Source of the DNA: Clostridium ihumii AP5
Lineage (GTDB): Bacteria > Bacillota > Clostridia > Clostridiales > Clostridiaceae
Assembly (NCBI RefSeq): GCF_000612845.1
Contig: NZ_CCAT010000064.1
Location: forward strand, 1-64,000
Direction: 5' to 3'
DNA length: 64,000 nucleotides
The notes beneath the pieces are model-generated. The model saw only the letters and a list, made by a program, of their open reading frames with translations, had not been told where the DNA came from and searched no databases. Positions 8,109 through 16,484 of this stretch are shown here, in pieces (within the stretch, counting starts at the first letter, position 1; each line of letters begins with the position of its first letter). The position numbers were made by a program, and so were the translations under genes.

Positions 8109-8858
8109 TTAATCTGCATTCTCACTTTTATCATTATTAACTTTTTCTATTTTCTTTGTGCTTTCTTCATCATTATTACTTTTGTTATTCTTCTTAACGA
8201 ATTCATCATCATTTTCAATTTTATTTATATTAGATTTATTAACCTCTAAATTAATTCTTCTTTCTAATCCGTTTATTCCTTTTGTAAGTTTTCTAATATG
8301 TTTGTTTACATATGAATTTTCATTTGAATTTGCTTCTACGTATAGACTTTCACTTTTCCTATTTTTTAAATAACCTAACTCTACCTTTAAATTTGCTTTA
8401 GTTGATTTTAATATCTTAGCATTGTCTAAGTGATTATTTGATTCCATTAATTCAATAAGGGAACCTGAAACTATAACACCATCTCTTTCTTCATCCTTGT
8501 GTTCATTTTTCACTTTTTCTTTAATTTTATTTTCAGCCTTTTCTCGCTCTTTCTCTTTTTCCATAATTTGAGCATTACAAATTTCTTGTTCTATTTTCAT
8601 TATTTCTTCATTTACGGATTTTAACTTTTCTTTTAATTCTTCTGGTTCCAGTCCCTTTTCTTGTAATTCTTGTTTTTTCTTCAATAAATTTTCTTTCACT
8701 TTGTTTAAATTTTCTATAATGTTATTATTATTTTTAGTATTAATCTTAATAGATTGTGTATTCTTTTGTTCATTGTTCATTTTGTTGTTTTCATTATTAT
8801 ATTTCATACCAAAGCTTGTGTAATTGTTTAAACTTAAATCTACTGACCTAATATTCAT
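8109..8858 (-). CDS. coiled-coil protein of unknown function
   Basis: I do not recognise a family. The 249-residue protein is highly charged (Lys/Glu/Asn). Residues 1-45 are Asn-rich and probably disordered. Residues about 46-125 show heptad-like Leu/Ile spacing with LKKKQELQEK and EELKEKLK, so probably a long coiled coil. A short less-charged part follows (GVIVSGSLIELMES), then helical and disordered Asn/Lys/Glu segments. No signal peptide or membrane segment is visible. The start is supported by GAGGTGA. Its layout (disordered head, short coiled coil) is loosely like FlxA-like clostridial proteins, but I would not transfer that name. It is monocistronic and ends at a terminator shared with the convergent gene. 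Confidence 0.75.
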   Translation of the reverse strand: MNIRSVDLSLNNYTSFGMKYNNENNKMNNEQKNTQSIKINTKNNNNIIENLNKVKENLLKKKQELQEKGLEPEELKEKLKSVNEEIMKIEQEICNAQIMEKEKEREKAENKIKEKVKNEHKDEERDGVIVSGSLIELMESNNHLDNAKILKSTKANLKVELGYLKNRKSESLYVEANSNENSYVNKHIRKLTKGINGLERRINLEVNKSNINKIENDDEFVKKNNKSNNDEESTKKIEKVNNDKSENAD

Positions 8859-9044
8859 AAATCTTCACCTCTATCTATTCTTTCGTATATATCTATCCTA
8901 AGTTTATATATCACTTTAAAAACATAACCTTATATTTAAATTTGTAATAAACATGAACTATTTTTCATAAGTTATTATATAATCTTTAGATAAAATATTT
9001 TAAAGACTATTAAATAAACTTTACTAAGGAGTTGATTTTTTATT

Positions 9045-9530
9045 ATGTATAAAAGGCTTACTGCTATCATTCTTATATTATTCATAACATTAGGACTTAC
9101 AGGTTGTTCTTCTGATTTAAAATTTATTTTTAAAAAGGAAAAACTCTCTTATAATTTTTACACTGACCAATTAATTAATTCGTACATAAAAAATCCACCA
9201 TTAGAAGTATATGTTTTTGATGTAAATATGTACAAGCAAATAAATTTATCTCAAGATCAAAGTTTTGATATATTAAAATTTGTAAATTCTTTAAAACCTG
9301 AATATTGTAATCCTGATATAAAAAATTCTATTGGAGATAAAAAATCAATATACAAAGTTTTTATATCTTTTGCAGATACTAAGTATGCTATAAACATATA
9401 TGATGAAAATTATATCTCCATTTCACCTTGGGATGGTTCATTAGACAAGGATTATGTGGATATGAAGGATATCCCTCTTTCTCTAAATTTATATGGATTA
9501 TGTAAATACTATGTAGAAAACAATAGATAA
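9045..9530 (+). CDS. putative lipoprotein, clostridial
   Basis: This 161-residue protein has a lipoprotein signal peptide: a basic start (MYKR), a hydrophobic stretch and the lipobox LTGC with Cys21 as the predicted lipidated residue. It should sit on the outer face of the membrane. The mature part has no catalytic motif that I can see; it contains VYVFDVNMYK and a SPWDGS segment. It somewhat resembles small clostridial lipoproteins filed under DUF4883, but I could not check this. The start has AAGGAG upstream. It is a single gene, convergent with the folate operon. Confidence 0.8.
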   Translation: MYKRLTAIILILFITLGLTGCSSDLKFIFKKEKLSYNFYTDQLINSYIKNPPLEVYVFDVNMYKQINLSQDQSFDILKFVNSLKPEYCNPDIKNSIGDKKSIYKVFISFADTKYAINIYDENYISISPWDGSLDKDYVDMKDIPLSLNLYGLCKYYVENNR

Positions 9531-9659
9531 CTTTAAATTTAATATAATCCTAGATTTACTTGTAGCAAACTTCCTCATGGGTGTTAAAAATAGTCTTTTT
9601 TATATACAATTATGAATCTAATAACATCAATGTTTATGATATATTTTCAGAAAATTTAA

Positions 9660-9695
9660 AATCAGCATTATAATTTATAATGCTGATTTTTTATG
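9660..9695. terminator. bidirectional terminator between lipoprotein and folate operon
   Basis: AATCAGCATTATA (9660-9672) pairs perfectly with TATAATGCTGATT (9676-9688), 3-nt loop, T run on the plus strand and A/T tract on the other. It lies next to the folBK stop codon. Confidence 0.85.
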
Positions 9696-9696
9696 T

Positions 9697-10521
9697 TTAT
9701 TTGCTCTCTTGCAATAAATTATCTTTTAGTTCAACAACTCTCTTATTTAAGATAGGATGCACTTTATATGGAACTATATCGCATAAAGGATCTAACACAA
9801 AAATCCTTTCTTCCATTCTCGGATGTGGTATTATTATATCTTTATCATAACTTACAATGTCATCATAAAATATTATATCTAAATCTAAAGTTCTTGGTCC
9901 ATATTTTATTATTCTTTCTCTTTTCATTTCCAACTCTACATCTAATAAATATCTCATTAATTTTTTAGGACTTAATATAGTTTTTACTTTTATTGCCGTA
10001 TTCAAAAATTTATCCTGAGCTTCATATCCCCATGGCTCTGTTTCATAATAATTTGCTATTTCCAATATTTTTGTATGATTAGAATTATTTATAGAACTAA
10101 ATGCATCTAATATATTTTTCTTTTTATCTCCCATATTGCTTCCTACAGCTATTATAGCTTCATGCCAAGTTCTTTCCATTTTTATTGAGACATAGTCTAA
10201 GTGTTTTTTTACCGGAGCCCATGGCTTCTTAAGTTCTAATCTTACAGTTTTTATTTCATCATATTTAAACATTATAAATTTAATTAATTCTTCACTTGCT
10301 TTTTCTATAAGATCATAACTTTTTCTTGTAAATTCTTTTTCTATTTCATCACATAATATACCATAGTGTACTGTATTATTTAAATCATCATCATTACCAG
10401 CTTTGCTTAAATCTAAATCAACTTCCATAGTTAAAATAAATTTTTGTCCTAAACTCTTTTCTTCCTCAAAATATCCATGGTTCGCAAAAACCTCTAAATC
10501 CTTTATATATATTTTGTCCAT
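9697..10521 (-). CDS. folBK: bifunctional dihydroneopterin aldolase / HPPK (FolB-FolK fusion)
   Basis: One 274-residue protein carries two folate enzymes. Residues 1-117 are FolB: the NHGYFEEEKSLGQ active-site region at 14-26 and LKKP with the catalytic Lys at 97-100. It cleaves dihydroneopterin to 6-hydroxymethyl-dihydropterin and glycolaldehyde. Residues 120-274 are FolK: AVGSNMGDK at 125-133 and GPRTLDLDIIFYDD at 208-221, which binds ATP and Mg. It pyrophosphorylates the FolB product for FolP. It is last in folE-HD-folP-folBK, with a terminator straight after. Fusions of consecutive folate enzymes occur in several Firmicutes. There is no frameshift or internal start to suggest two proteins. 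Confidence 0.95.
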   Translation of the reverse strand: MDKIYIKDLEVFANHGYFEEEKSLGQKFILTMEVDLDLSKAGNDDDLNNTVHYGILCDEIEKEFTRKSYDLIEKASEELIKFIMFKYDEIKTVRLELKKPWAPVKKHLDYVSIKMERTWHEAIIAVGSNMGDKKKNILDAFSSINNSNHTKILEIANYYETEPWGYEAQDKFLNTAIKVKTILSPKKLMRYLLDVELEMKRERIIKYGPRTLDLDIIFYDDIVSYDKDIIIPHPRMEERIFVLDPLCDIVPYKVHPILNKRVVELKDNLLQESK

Positions 10522-10566
10522 TCAAACACCTCTTGCTAATTGTCTTGTCATTTTATAATTTTTCTA

Positions 10567-11400
10567 CTACTCACACTTTAGTATAGCTTCTGTCATCATA
10601 GCAGTACGTTTATTAGCTTTAACATCATGAACTCTAACAAATTCACACCCGCTCATAATTCCCATAACAGTAGTTACCATAGTACCTTCTACTCTATCTT
10701 TAGGTTCTTCTATATTTAAAGCTTTCCCTATAAATGATTTTCTTGATGTTCCCAATAAAACTGGATAACCCATTTCTTTTATTTTTTTTAGATTTTTCAT
10801 AACTACAAGATTATCTTCATAAGTTTTAGCAAATCCTATACCTGGATCTAAAATTATATTTTCTTTTTTTACACCATTTTTTATTGCTATATCTATGCTT
10901 TTTTGTAAATCCACAATCATATCCTCTATTATATCATTGTAATTCTTATCTTCTCTATTATGCATTAAGCAACATGGCACATTATATTTTCCTGCAACTT
11001 CTGCAATGTATTCATCTTTCTTAAATCCCCAAACATCATTTATAAGCGATGCTCCATTTTTTATTGCTTCTTCTGCAACTTTTCCCTTATATGTATCTAC
11101 CGAAATTGGAATGTCACTAACTTCTCTTATCGCTTTTATAATCGGTATAACTCTTTCAAGTTCTTCTTCTAAACCTACTGATTTATGTCCTGGTCTTGTA
11201 GATTCTCCACCTATGTCTATTATGTCTACACCTTCTTCAATCATCTCTAATGCCCTTTTAACAGCGTTTTCTATGGTATTATAATTTCCTCCATCCGAAA
11301 ATGAATCTGGAGTTACATTAAGTATACCCATTATTATAGTTCTTTCATCTAAATCAAAATTTTTCTTTTCAATTTTCATTATTCTAGTCAAATCACTCAC
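10567..11400 (-). CDS. folP: dihydropteroate synthase
   Basis: FolP joins hydroxymethyl-dihydropterin pyrophosphate to p-aminobenzoate, giving dihydropteroate; it is the sulfonamide target. The 277-residue TIM barrel shows both family signatures: MGILNVTPDSFSDGG at 24-38 and DIIDIGGESTRPG at 59-71. DPGIGFAK and LLGTSRKSFIG loops follow, with the normal Arg-x-His end (EFVRVHDV). No unusual insertion is seen at the usual resistance loops, but I cannot judge sensitivity. It lies 45 nt upstream of folBK and 18 nt after the HD protein in the same operon. Confidence 0.97.
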   Translation of the reverse strand: MSDLTRIMKIEKKNFDLDERTIIMGILNVTPDSFSDGGNYNTIENAVKRALEMIEEGVDIIDIGGESTRPGHKSVGLEEELERVIPIIKAIREVSDIPISVDTYKGKVAEEAIKNGASLINDVWGFKKDEYIAEVAGKYNVPCCLMHNREDKNYNDIIEDMIVDLQKSIDIAIKNGVKKENIILDPGIGFAKTYEDNLVVMKNLKKIKEMGYPVLLGTSRKSFIGKALNIEEPKDRVEGTMVTTVMGIMSGCEFVRVHDVKANKRTAMMTEAILKCE

Positions 11401-11418
11401 CCCTATAAAAATTTCTCA

Positions 11419-11895
11419 TTAATATTTAATTATAAAATTTTTCTTTTTTTTATCCCAATAACAATCTAGTTCGCTTTTACATGCAAAGCACATTCTAGAT
11501 AGTTTATCACTTTTATAAAGAATTTCTCCTAATTCACTTTTGCTTTCTTCTTTTCTATGAAATTTTATAGCATTTAAAATCATATCTATATCTTCATCAC
11601 AATAATTACATTCCTTTAGTATTATCTTTCCTAAAATTAAACTTCCTTCTTCATGTGGAATATTTTCTTCATATTGAAGTACTCTTCCCAAATCATGCAA
11701 AAGTGCTGCACCATATATTATTTCTTTATCTATCTTTAAATTATTTTCTAAAACCATAATATATGCAATTCTAGCTACATCTAAAGAATGCTCTATACCA
11801 TGTTTGCAAAAAACTCTATTTTTCTCAAGTTCTTGTAATTTTTTTAAATTTTTTTTAAAAGTTTCGTTATTAATTATAAGTTCTATTTTTTTCAT
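11419..11895 (-). CDS. HD-domain metal-dependent phosphohydrolase in the folate operon
   Basis: The 158-residue protein has the full HD metal-site pattern: His36, His67-Asp68 (LLHDLG), His81, His113 and Asp130. Proteins of this fold are Mn/Fe/Mg phosphohydrolases acting on nucleotides or cyclic phosphates. It lies between folE and folP in one operon (25-nt and 18-nt gaps), so a pterin phosphate substrate is a reasonable inference. The step from dihydroneopterin triphosphate to dihydroneopterin has no other candidate in this operon. The archaeal pterin cyclic phosphodiesterase MptB is also an HD protein, which makes this chemically plausible but not shown. C-terminal Cys residues (CFACKSELDC) are an extra feature. 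Confidence 0.85.
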   Translation of the reverse strand: MKKIELIINNETFKKNLKKLQELEKNRVFCKHGIEHSLDVARIAYIMVLENNLKIDKEIIYGAALLHDLGRVLQYEENIPHEEGSLILGKIILKECNYCDEDIDMILNAIKFHRKEESKSELGEILYKSDKLSRMCFACKSELDCYWDKKKKNFIIKY

Positions 11896-11920
11896 AATAT
11901 TTTAGTCCTTGTTTTATATA

Positions 11921-12478
11921 TTAAAATTTAATTAAAGATATAATTTGATTTTGCATATCTATATTATCTCTTAAAATTCCCCTTCCAACTATAGTAGTTG
12001 TTTTAGTTCCAGGTTTTTTAATTCCTCTCATAGTCATGCACATATGTTCTGCTTCAATTATTACAAGAACTCCTTTTGTATCCAAATTATCCATTATAGC
12101 TTCTGCTATCTGTGCTGTTAATCTTTCTTGTAATTGTGGTCTTTTAGCAAATACCTCTACTGTTCTTGCAAGTTTACTAAGTCCAGTCACTTTACCATTA
12201 GGTATATACGCTATATGTGCTTTCCCGTAAAAAGGTATAAAATGATGTTCACACATAGAATAAAATGTAATATCCTTTTCTATAACTATATCATCATTTT
12301 CTACTGTAAAAACTTTTTCTAAATGTTTCTTTGGATTTTCTTCTAATCCACCAAATATTTCTTCATACATTCTAGCAATTCTATTAGGTGTTTCTAAAAG
12401 CCCTTCTCTATTGGGATCCTCACCTATAGCTTCTATAATCATAGTTACTGCTTTTTCAATTTTTTCCTTATCTATCAT
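11921..12478 (-). CDS. folE: GTP cyclohydrolase I
   Basis: FolE converts GTP to 7,8-dihydroneopterin triphosphate and formate, the first step of folate synthesis. The core is typical of type I enzymes: [18 protein letters not shown] with the zinc Cys and active-site His, [20 protein letters not shown], and [11 protein letters not shown] with the second zinc Cys. I chose the ATG at 12478 (185 residues) because GGAAGTG lies upstream of it; an in-frame ATG at 12493 has no ribosome binding site. It is first in the folE-HD-folP-folBK operon, behind a promoter whose spacer holds a perfect palindrome. Confidence 0.96.
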   Translation of the reverse strand: MIDKEKIEKAVTMIIEAIGEDPNREGLLETPNRIARMYEEIFGGLEENPKKHLEKVFTVENDDIVIEKDITFYSMCEHHFIPFYGKAHIAYIPNGKVTGLSKLARTVEVFAKRPQLQERLTAQIAEAIMDNLDTKGVLVIIEAEHMCMTMRGIKKPGTKTTTIVGRGILRDNIDMQNQIISLIKF

Positions 12479-12568
12479 ATTAAACACTTCCATTTCTATA
12501 GTTGTATTAACATTTGTAGGTCATTTTTAATCTTATATTATAATTTTTTACCTAATTATAGTGTTATA

Positions 12569-12598
12569 AGTTTATTTTAGTTGCAACTAAATTGTCAA
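12569..12598 (-). promoter_or_regulatory. folE operon promoter with a palindromic operator in the spacer
   Basis: On the minus strand a perfect -35 TTGACA (12593-12598) is followed after 18 nt by TAAACT (12569-12574). Between them lies the perfect 14-bp palindrome TTAGTTGCAACTAA (12577-12590). A palindrome filling the spacer is the classic site for a repressor that blocks RNA polymerase; the sequence type resembles MarR-family operators. No regulator gene is next to it. Confidence 0.55.
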
Positions 12599-12620
12599 TT
12601 AAAATACTTTAAGTTATGTT

Positions 12621-13370
12621 TTATAAAAATTTAAGATAAAATTCTCTAATTTCATTTATTAAAGGACTTTCTTTCATTTTTGTCTTTTCTATTTCTGAAA
12701 CTTTCATAACTCCCATTAAACTATTAGTTAAAAATACTCCATCTGCATTTAACACTTCTTCTTTTGTTAAATTTTTTTGTATAATCCTGTACCCTATAGT
12801 TTCTATGTTATCTATCAAAAATCCTCTTATTATTCCTGGTAAAATTCCACAATTAACTTTTGGAGTATAAATTATATCATCTTTTATTATAAATATATTT
12901 GATACTGAACCCTCAGCTAAAAAACCATTTGTGTTTAAAAATATGCTTTCATCAAATCCATCTTTTTTAGCATCTTCTTTTGCTATAATATTTTCTAAAT
13001 AATTTAATGATTTAACATATGTTAAAGTAGAATATTCATTTTTTCTTATCTTGCTAAATTTTATTTTAAATCCATCTTCATAATTTTTTTCCAAATATCC
13101 AATATCTCTAACTTTATATACAACATTGTCACTTGAAACCATGATTTTTAGTGCTTTATTTCTAATATCTAGTTCTTTTATTTTGCTAATTACATCTTCT
13201 ATCCTTAATTCATTATCCACATTTAAAGTTTTCAGCGAATAATTTAATCTATTGATATGTTCTTCTAAAAATATAGGTTTATCTTTTATAAGTATTGTCT
13301 CAAAGCATCCTCTTCCAAATATAAATCCATCATCTAAAATTATTTTACTTCTGCTTTCCAAAAAACTCAC
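12621..13370 (-). CDS. pabC: aminodeoxychorismate lyase
   Basis: PabC removes pyruvate from 4-amino-4-deoxychorismate to give p-aminobenzoate, using PLP. The 249-residue protein belongs to fold-type IV aminotransferases: the PLP Lys is Lys120 in TYVKSLNYLENI, and LAEGSVSNIFI at 151-161 with GILPGIIRG at 175-183 forms the phosphate-binding region. A D-amino-acid or branched-chain aminotransferase would look similar, but the place after pabA and pabB settles the role. It starts 38 nt after the pabB stop and is last in the pab operon; the folE promoter follows at once. Confidence 0.92.
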   Translation of the reverse strand: MSFLESRSKIILDDGFIFGRGCFETILIKDKPIFLEEHINRLNYSLKTLNVDNELRIEDVISKIKELDIRNKALKIMVSSDNVVYKVRDIGYLEKNYEDGFKIKFSKIRKNEYSTLTYVKSLNYLENIIAKEDAKKDGFDESIFLNTNGFLAEGSVSNIFIIKDDIIYTPKVNCGILPGIIRGFLIDNIETIGYRIIQKNLTKEEVLNADGVFLTNSLMGVMKVSEIEKTKMKESPLINEIREFYLKFL

Positions 13371-13408
13371 ACTCTCTTCTTATATAATCTATATAATTAT
13401 ACAATTTT

Positions 13409-14764
13409 TTAACTTAACGCTCTCATTAAAGCTTTAGCTTTATCTATAGTTTCTTCATATTCCATTTCTTCATTAGACTCAAAAGTAATTCCTCCACCTA
13501 CTCCAAAATATGCTTTATTATCTTTTATGAATATAGTTCTTATAGCTATATTTAAATCTACATTACCATCTAACCCTAAATATCCAATTGCACCAGTATA
13601 TATATTTCTTTTAACCTTTTCAATTTCATCTATTATTTCCATTGACCTTATTTTTGGTGCACCAGTTATTGATCCCCCTGGGAAAGTTGCTTTTATTAAA
13701 TCTATGCTTGAACACTCATTTTTTAGTTTTCCAATTACTGTGGATACTAAATGAAATACAGTACTATATTCTTCTAGCTTAAATAATTCTGTAACCTTTA
13801 CTGAATTTTTTTCACAAACTTTACTTAAATCATTTCTTTCTAAATCTACTATCATTAAAAGTTCTGACTTATCTTTTTCACTTTCTAAAAGTTCAGTTTT
13901 AAATTTAAAATCTTCTTCATCATTACCCCCACGAGGTCTAGTTCCCTTTATAGGTCTAGTTTCTACTATCCCTTCTTTAACACTTAAGAATCGTTCTGGT
14001 GATGATGATAAAATTTTAAAATCATTTAAATTCATATATGATGCAAAAGGTGCTGGATTTATAGTTCTCAATTTTTCATATATTTCAAAAGCATCTTTTT
14101 CTATTTCTTTTTGAAACCTTTGTGTTAAATTAGTTATATAAATATCACCATTTCTTATATACTCTCTAACCTTTGAAACCGCTTCTATGTATTCATCTTT
14201 TCCAAAGTTTGATTTAAAATCATCAACATTATATTGTAACATTGAAAAATCCTTTTTCTTAACTTTTTTACCATTATTAATAAGTTGTTCTATATTGTCA
14301 ATGCTCCTCATTTCATCACATAATTTTCCAAGTGCTGTTATTGTACATTTTCTTTTTAAATTATCAAATATAATTATATTATCATAAAAATTAAAGTAAC
14401 ACTCTGGAATTACAACATCTTCCACTGCTATTTCATTTATTTCTTCTATATTCTTAAGTAAATTATAAGAGAAATATCCCATTGCACCACCTATAAAAGG
14501 AAAGTCTGTTTTATTTTCAATTTTATCCTCTAAAAATATTTTATCTAATTCTTTAAAACAATCACCCTTAAAAGTTTTTCCATTTATATTGCATATATCA
14601 TCTTTATACATAAATGTCTTATATGGATTTAATCCTATAAATGAATATCTCCCTAAACTTTCAAAATCTCTACCACTATCTAAAAATATAACCTCATTAT
14701 ATTCTTTGAATATGTTGAAAATTTCAAAAGGATTTAAACTACACTCTATCTCTTTTATATACAT
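13409..14764 (-). CDS. pabB: aminodeoxychorismate synthase component I
   Basis: PabB uses ammonia passed from PabA to aminate chorismate. The 451-residue protein belongs to the chorismate-binding family (shared with TrpE and isochorismate synthases), with SSSPERFLS, RPIKGTRPRG and the GSITGAPK block near the C-terminus. The PIKG-type motif fits PabB. I chose the ATG at 14764 because AGGGGG lies upstream of it; an in-frame ATG further up (14818) overlaps pabA without a binding site. It sits between pabA (20 nt upstream) and pabC, forming the pABA operon. Its substrate chorismate comes from aroC at 4-5 kb. Confidence 0.95.
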   Translation of the reverse strand: MYIKEIECSLNPFEIFNIFKEYNEVIFLDSGRDFESLGRYSFIGLNPYKTFMYKDDICNINGKTFKGDCFKELDKIFLEDKIENKTDFPFIGGAMGYFSYNLLKNIEEINEIAVEDVVIPECYFNFYDNIIIFDNLKRKCTITALGKLCDEMRSIDNIEQLINNGKKVKKKDFSMLQYNVDDFKSNFGKDEYIEAVSKVREYIRNGDIYITNLTQRFQKEIEKDAFEIYEKLRTINPAPFASYMNLNDFKILSSSPERFLSVKEGIVETRPIKGTRPRGGNDEEDFKFKTELLESEKDKSELLMIVDLERNDLSKVCEKNSVKVTELFKLEEYSTVFHLVSTVIGKLKNECSSIDLIKATFPGGSITGAPKIRSMEIIDEIEKVKRNIYTGAIGYLGLDGNVDLNIAIRTIFIKDNKAYFGVGGGITFESNEEMEYEETIDKAKALMRALS

Positions 14765-14783
14765 TTCATAAGTCCCCCTAAAT

Positions 14784-15377
14784 TTACGCTTTAAACTCTT
14801 TATTCCATGACTTAGCATTTTTTGTGAAATTTTTTATAATCTCATGTCCAAATTCAGTAAGTTCTGCTTCTGGATGAAATTGAACTCCTTCTATTGGATA
14901 ATTTTTGTGTCTAACACCCATTATTACATTATCTTCTGTTTCAGCCGTAATTTTAAGTTCTTTTGGTAATGAACTTCTTTCAATTATTAATGAATGATAT
15001 CTTGTAACATTTATTGTGTTTTTTATATTTAAAAATACACCTTCTCCATCATGTTTTATAGCAGATATTTTTCCATGCATAGGCATTTTACCTTTAAGTA
15101 TATTTGCTCCAAAAGCATGTCCAATAGCTTGATGTCCTAAACAAACACCAAATATAGGTATTTTGCCTTTAAATTCATTTATTACATCTAAAACTATACC
15201 ACTTTCCTTGGGTGATTTAGGTCCTGGTGAAATTATTATACCTTCTGGATTTAATTTATAAATTTCTTCTATTGTTATTTTATCATTTCTGTAAATTATA
15301 GTTTCTTCATTTATTTCATCTAAATATCTTACCAAGTTATATACAAAAGAATCGTAATTATCTATCATCAAAAACAT
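14784..15377 (-). CDS. pabA: aminodeoxychorismate synthase component II (glutamine amidotransferase)
   Basis: PabA hydrolyses glutamine and channels ammonia to PabB. The 197-residue class I amidotransferase has the full triad: Cys79 in GVCLGHQ (77-83), and His168 and Glu170 in FHPE. Such subunits are sometimes shared with anthranilate synthase (TrpG), but here it leads a pabA-pabB-pabC operon, so I call it PabA; a dual role cannot be excluded because no trp operon is in view. The binding site GGGGAG is strong and a sigma-A-like promoter lies 40-70 nt upstream. Confidence 0.95.
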   Translation of the reverse strand: MFLMIDNYDSFVYNLVRYLDEINEETIIYRNDKITIEEIYKLNPEGIIISPGPKSPKESGIVLDVINEFKGKIPIFGVCLGHQAIGHAFGANILKGKMPMHGKISAIKHDGEGVFLNIKNTINVTRYHSLIIERSSLPKELKITAETEDNVIMGVRHKNYPIEGVQFHPEAELTEFGHEIIKNFTKNAKSWNKEFKA

Positions 15378-15419
15378 TGTCTTCTCCCCTTTTATTAAAA
15401 AGTTTGTTAAATTTATATA

Positions 15420-15448
15420 ATTATATAGTGAAAATGTAAATATTGAAA
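15420..15448 (-). promoter_or_regulatory. probable pabABC promoter
   Basis: On the minus strand TTTCAA (15443-15448), 17-nt spacer and a perfect TATAAT (15420-15425). The -35 matches the consensus poorly. Confidence 0.45.
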
Positions 15449-15668
15449 TTTATTAATTATTTAAAAACATCTTAAAATTCAATAATATATTTGCAAGTTG
15501 AATTTACTATGTAAAATATATTAATCATTATTTTTCTAATGCTTTATATCTATGTTATATTAGTAATAATATTATTATTATGTTTTCTTATTTAAGAATA
15601 CAATTTTATTGGAAATAAAACAATTCATTGCGCTATAGTAAGGAATTACATTTAAAGGAGATGTTAAC

Positions 15669-16484
15669 TTGAAGATTGATTTACATACACATACAACTGC
15701 TTCTGATGGAGTTTTAACACCAGTGAAGCTAATAGATAAAGCCCTTAAAAACACTTTAGATATACTAGCTATCACAGATCATGATACAACAAATGGTTTA
15801 GAAGAAGCACTGACATATAGTAAAACTAAAAATATAACTATAATTCCTGGTATTGAACTTTCTACAATACATAATAATGAAAGCATTCATATATTAGGTT
15901 ATTTTAAAGATGATAGTTATAAAGATAAATCATTTCAAAATTTTTTAGATGATTTAAAAAGTTCTAGAATAGAAAGAGCTAAAAAGATAATCTCAAACTT
16001 AGAAAAATTTTTTAATATATCAATTTCATATGAGGATGTTAAGGATAACTATATAATAGCAAGGCCTCACATAGCTAAAGCAATAATAAAGAATGGATAT
16101 AATTATACTTTTGATGAAATTTTTAAGAAATTCATTAATAAAGATAGTCCTGCATATGTAGAAAATAAAAATATTTCACTTGAAGAAGGTATTGATATAC
16201 TTAAAAAATATAATGCTTTTGTTTCACTTGCTCATCCTGTATTAATAAAAAAATCTAATATTGAAGATTTAATGGAATTAAAATTTGATGGTATTGAAGC
16301 GTATTATTCAATTAATAGTGATTATGATACAGCTAAGTATATTAATCTTGCCAGAAAATATAATAAAATTTTGACATGTGGTTCAGATTTTCATGGAATT
16401 GAAAAAGATTCTAACCATGGAGATATTGGTTGTGTATCATTAGATGATAAAAGAATATCTATCTTTATGAATTCTTTAACTTAA
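15669..16484 (+). CDS. PHP-domain phosphoesterase
   Basis: This 271-residue PHP protein has the expected metal-binding motifs: DLHTHTTASDG at 3-13, ITDHDTTNG, an ARPHIAKA motif, LAHPVLI and CGSDFHG. This shape matches the small family that includes E. coli RnmB/YciV, which removes 3'-phosphates from nucleoside 3',5'-bisphosphates and degrades short RNA 5'-3'. The function here is inferred from that family. The start codon is TTG with AAAGGAG 8 nt upstream. It is divergent from pabA and followed by the ctc leader; no T-run terminator is clear between them. Confidence 0.88.
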   Translation: MKIDLHTHTTASDGVLTPVKLIDKALKNTLDILAITDHDTTNGLEEALTYSKTKNITIIPGIELSTIHNNESIHILGYFKDDSYKDKSFQNFLDDLKSSRIERAKKIISNLEKFFNISISYEDVKDNYIIARPHIAKAIIKNGYNYTFDEIFKKFINKDSPAYVENKNISLEEGIDILKKYNAFVSLAHPVLIKKSNIEDLMELKFDGIEAYYSINSDYDTAKYINLARKYNKILTCGSDFHGIEKDSNHGDIGCVSLDDKRISIFMNSLT

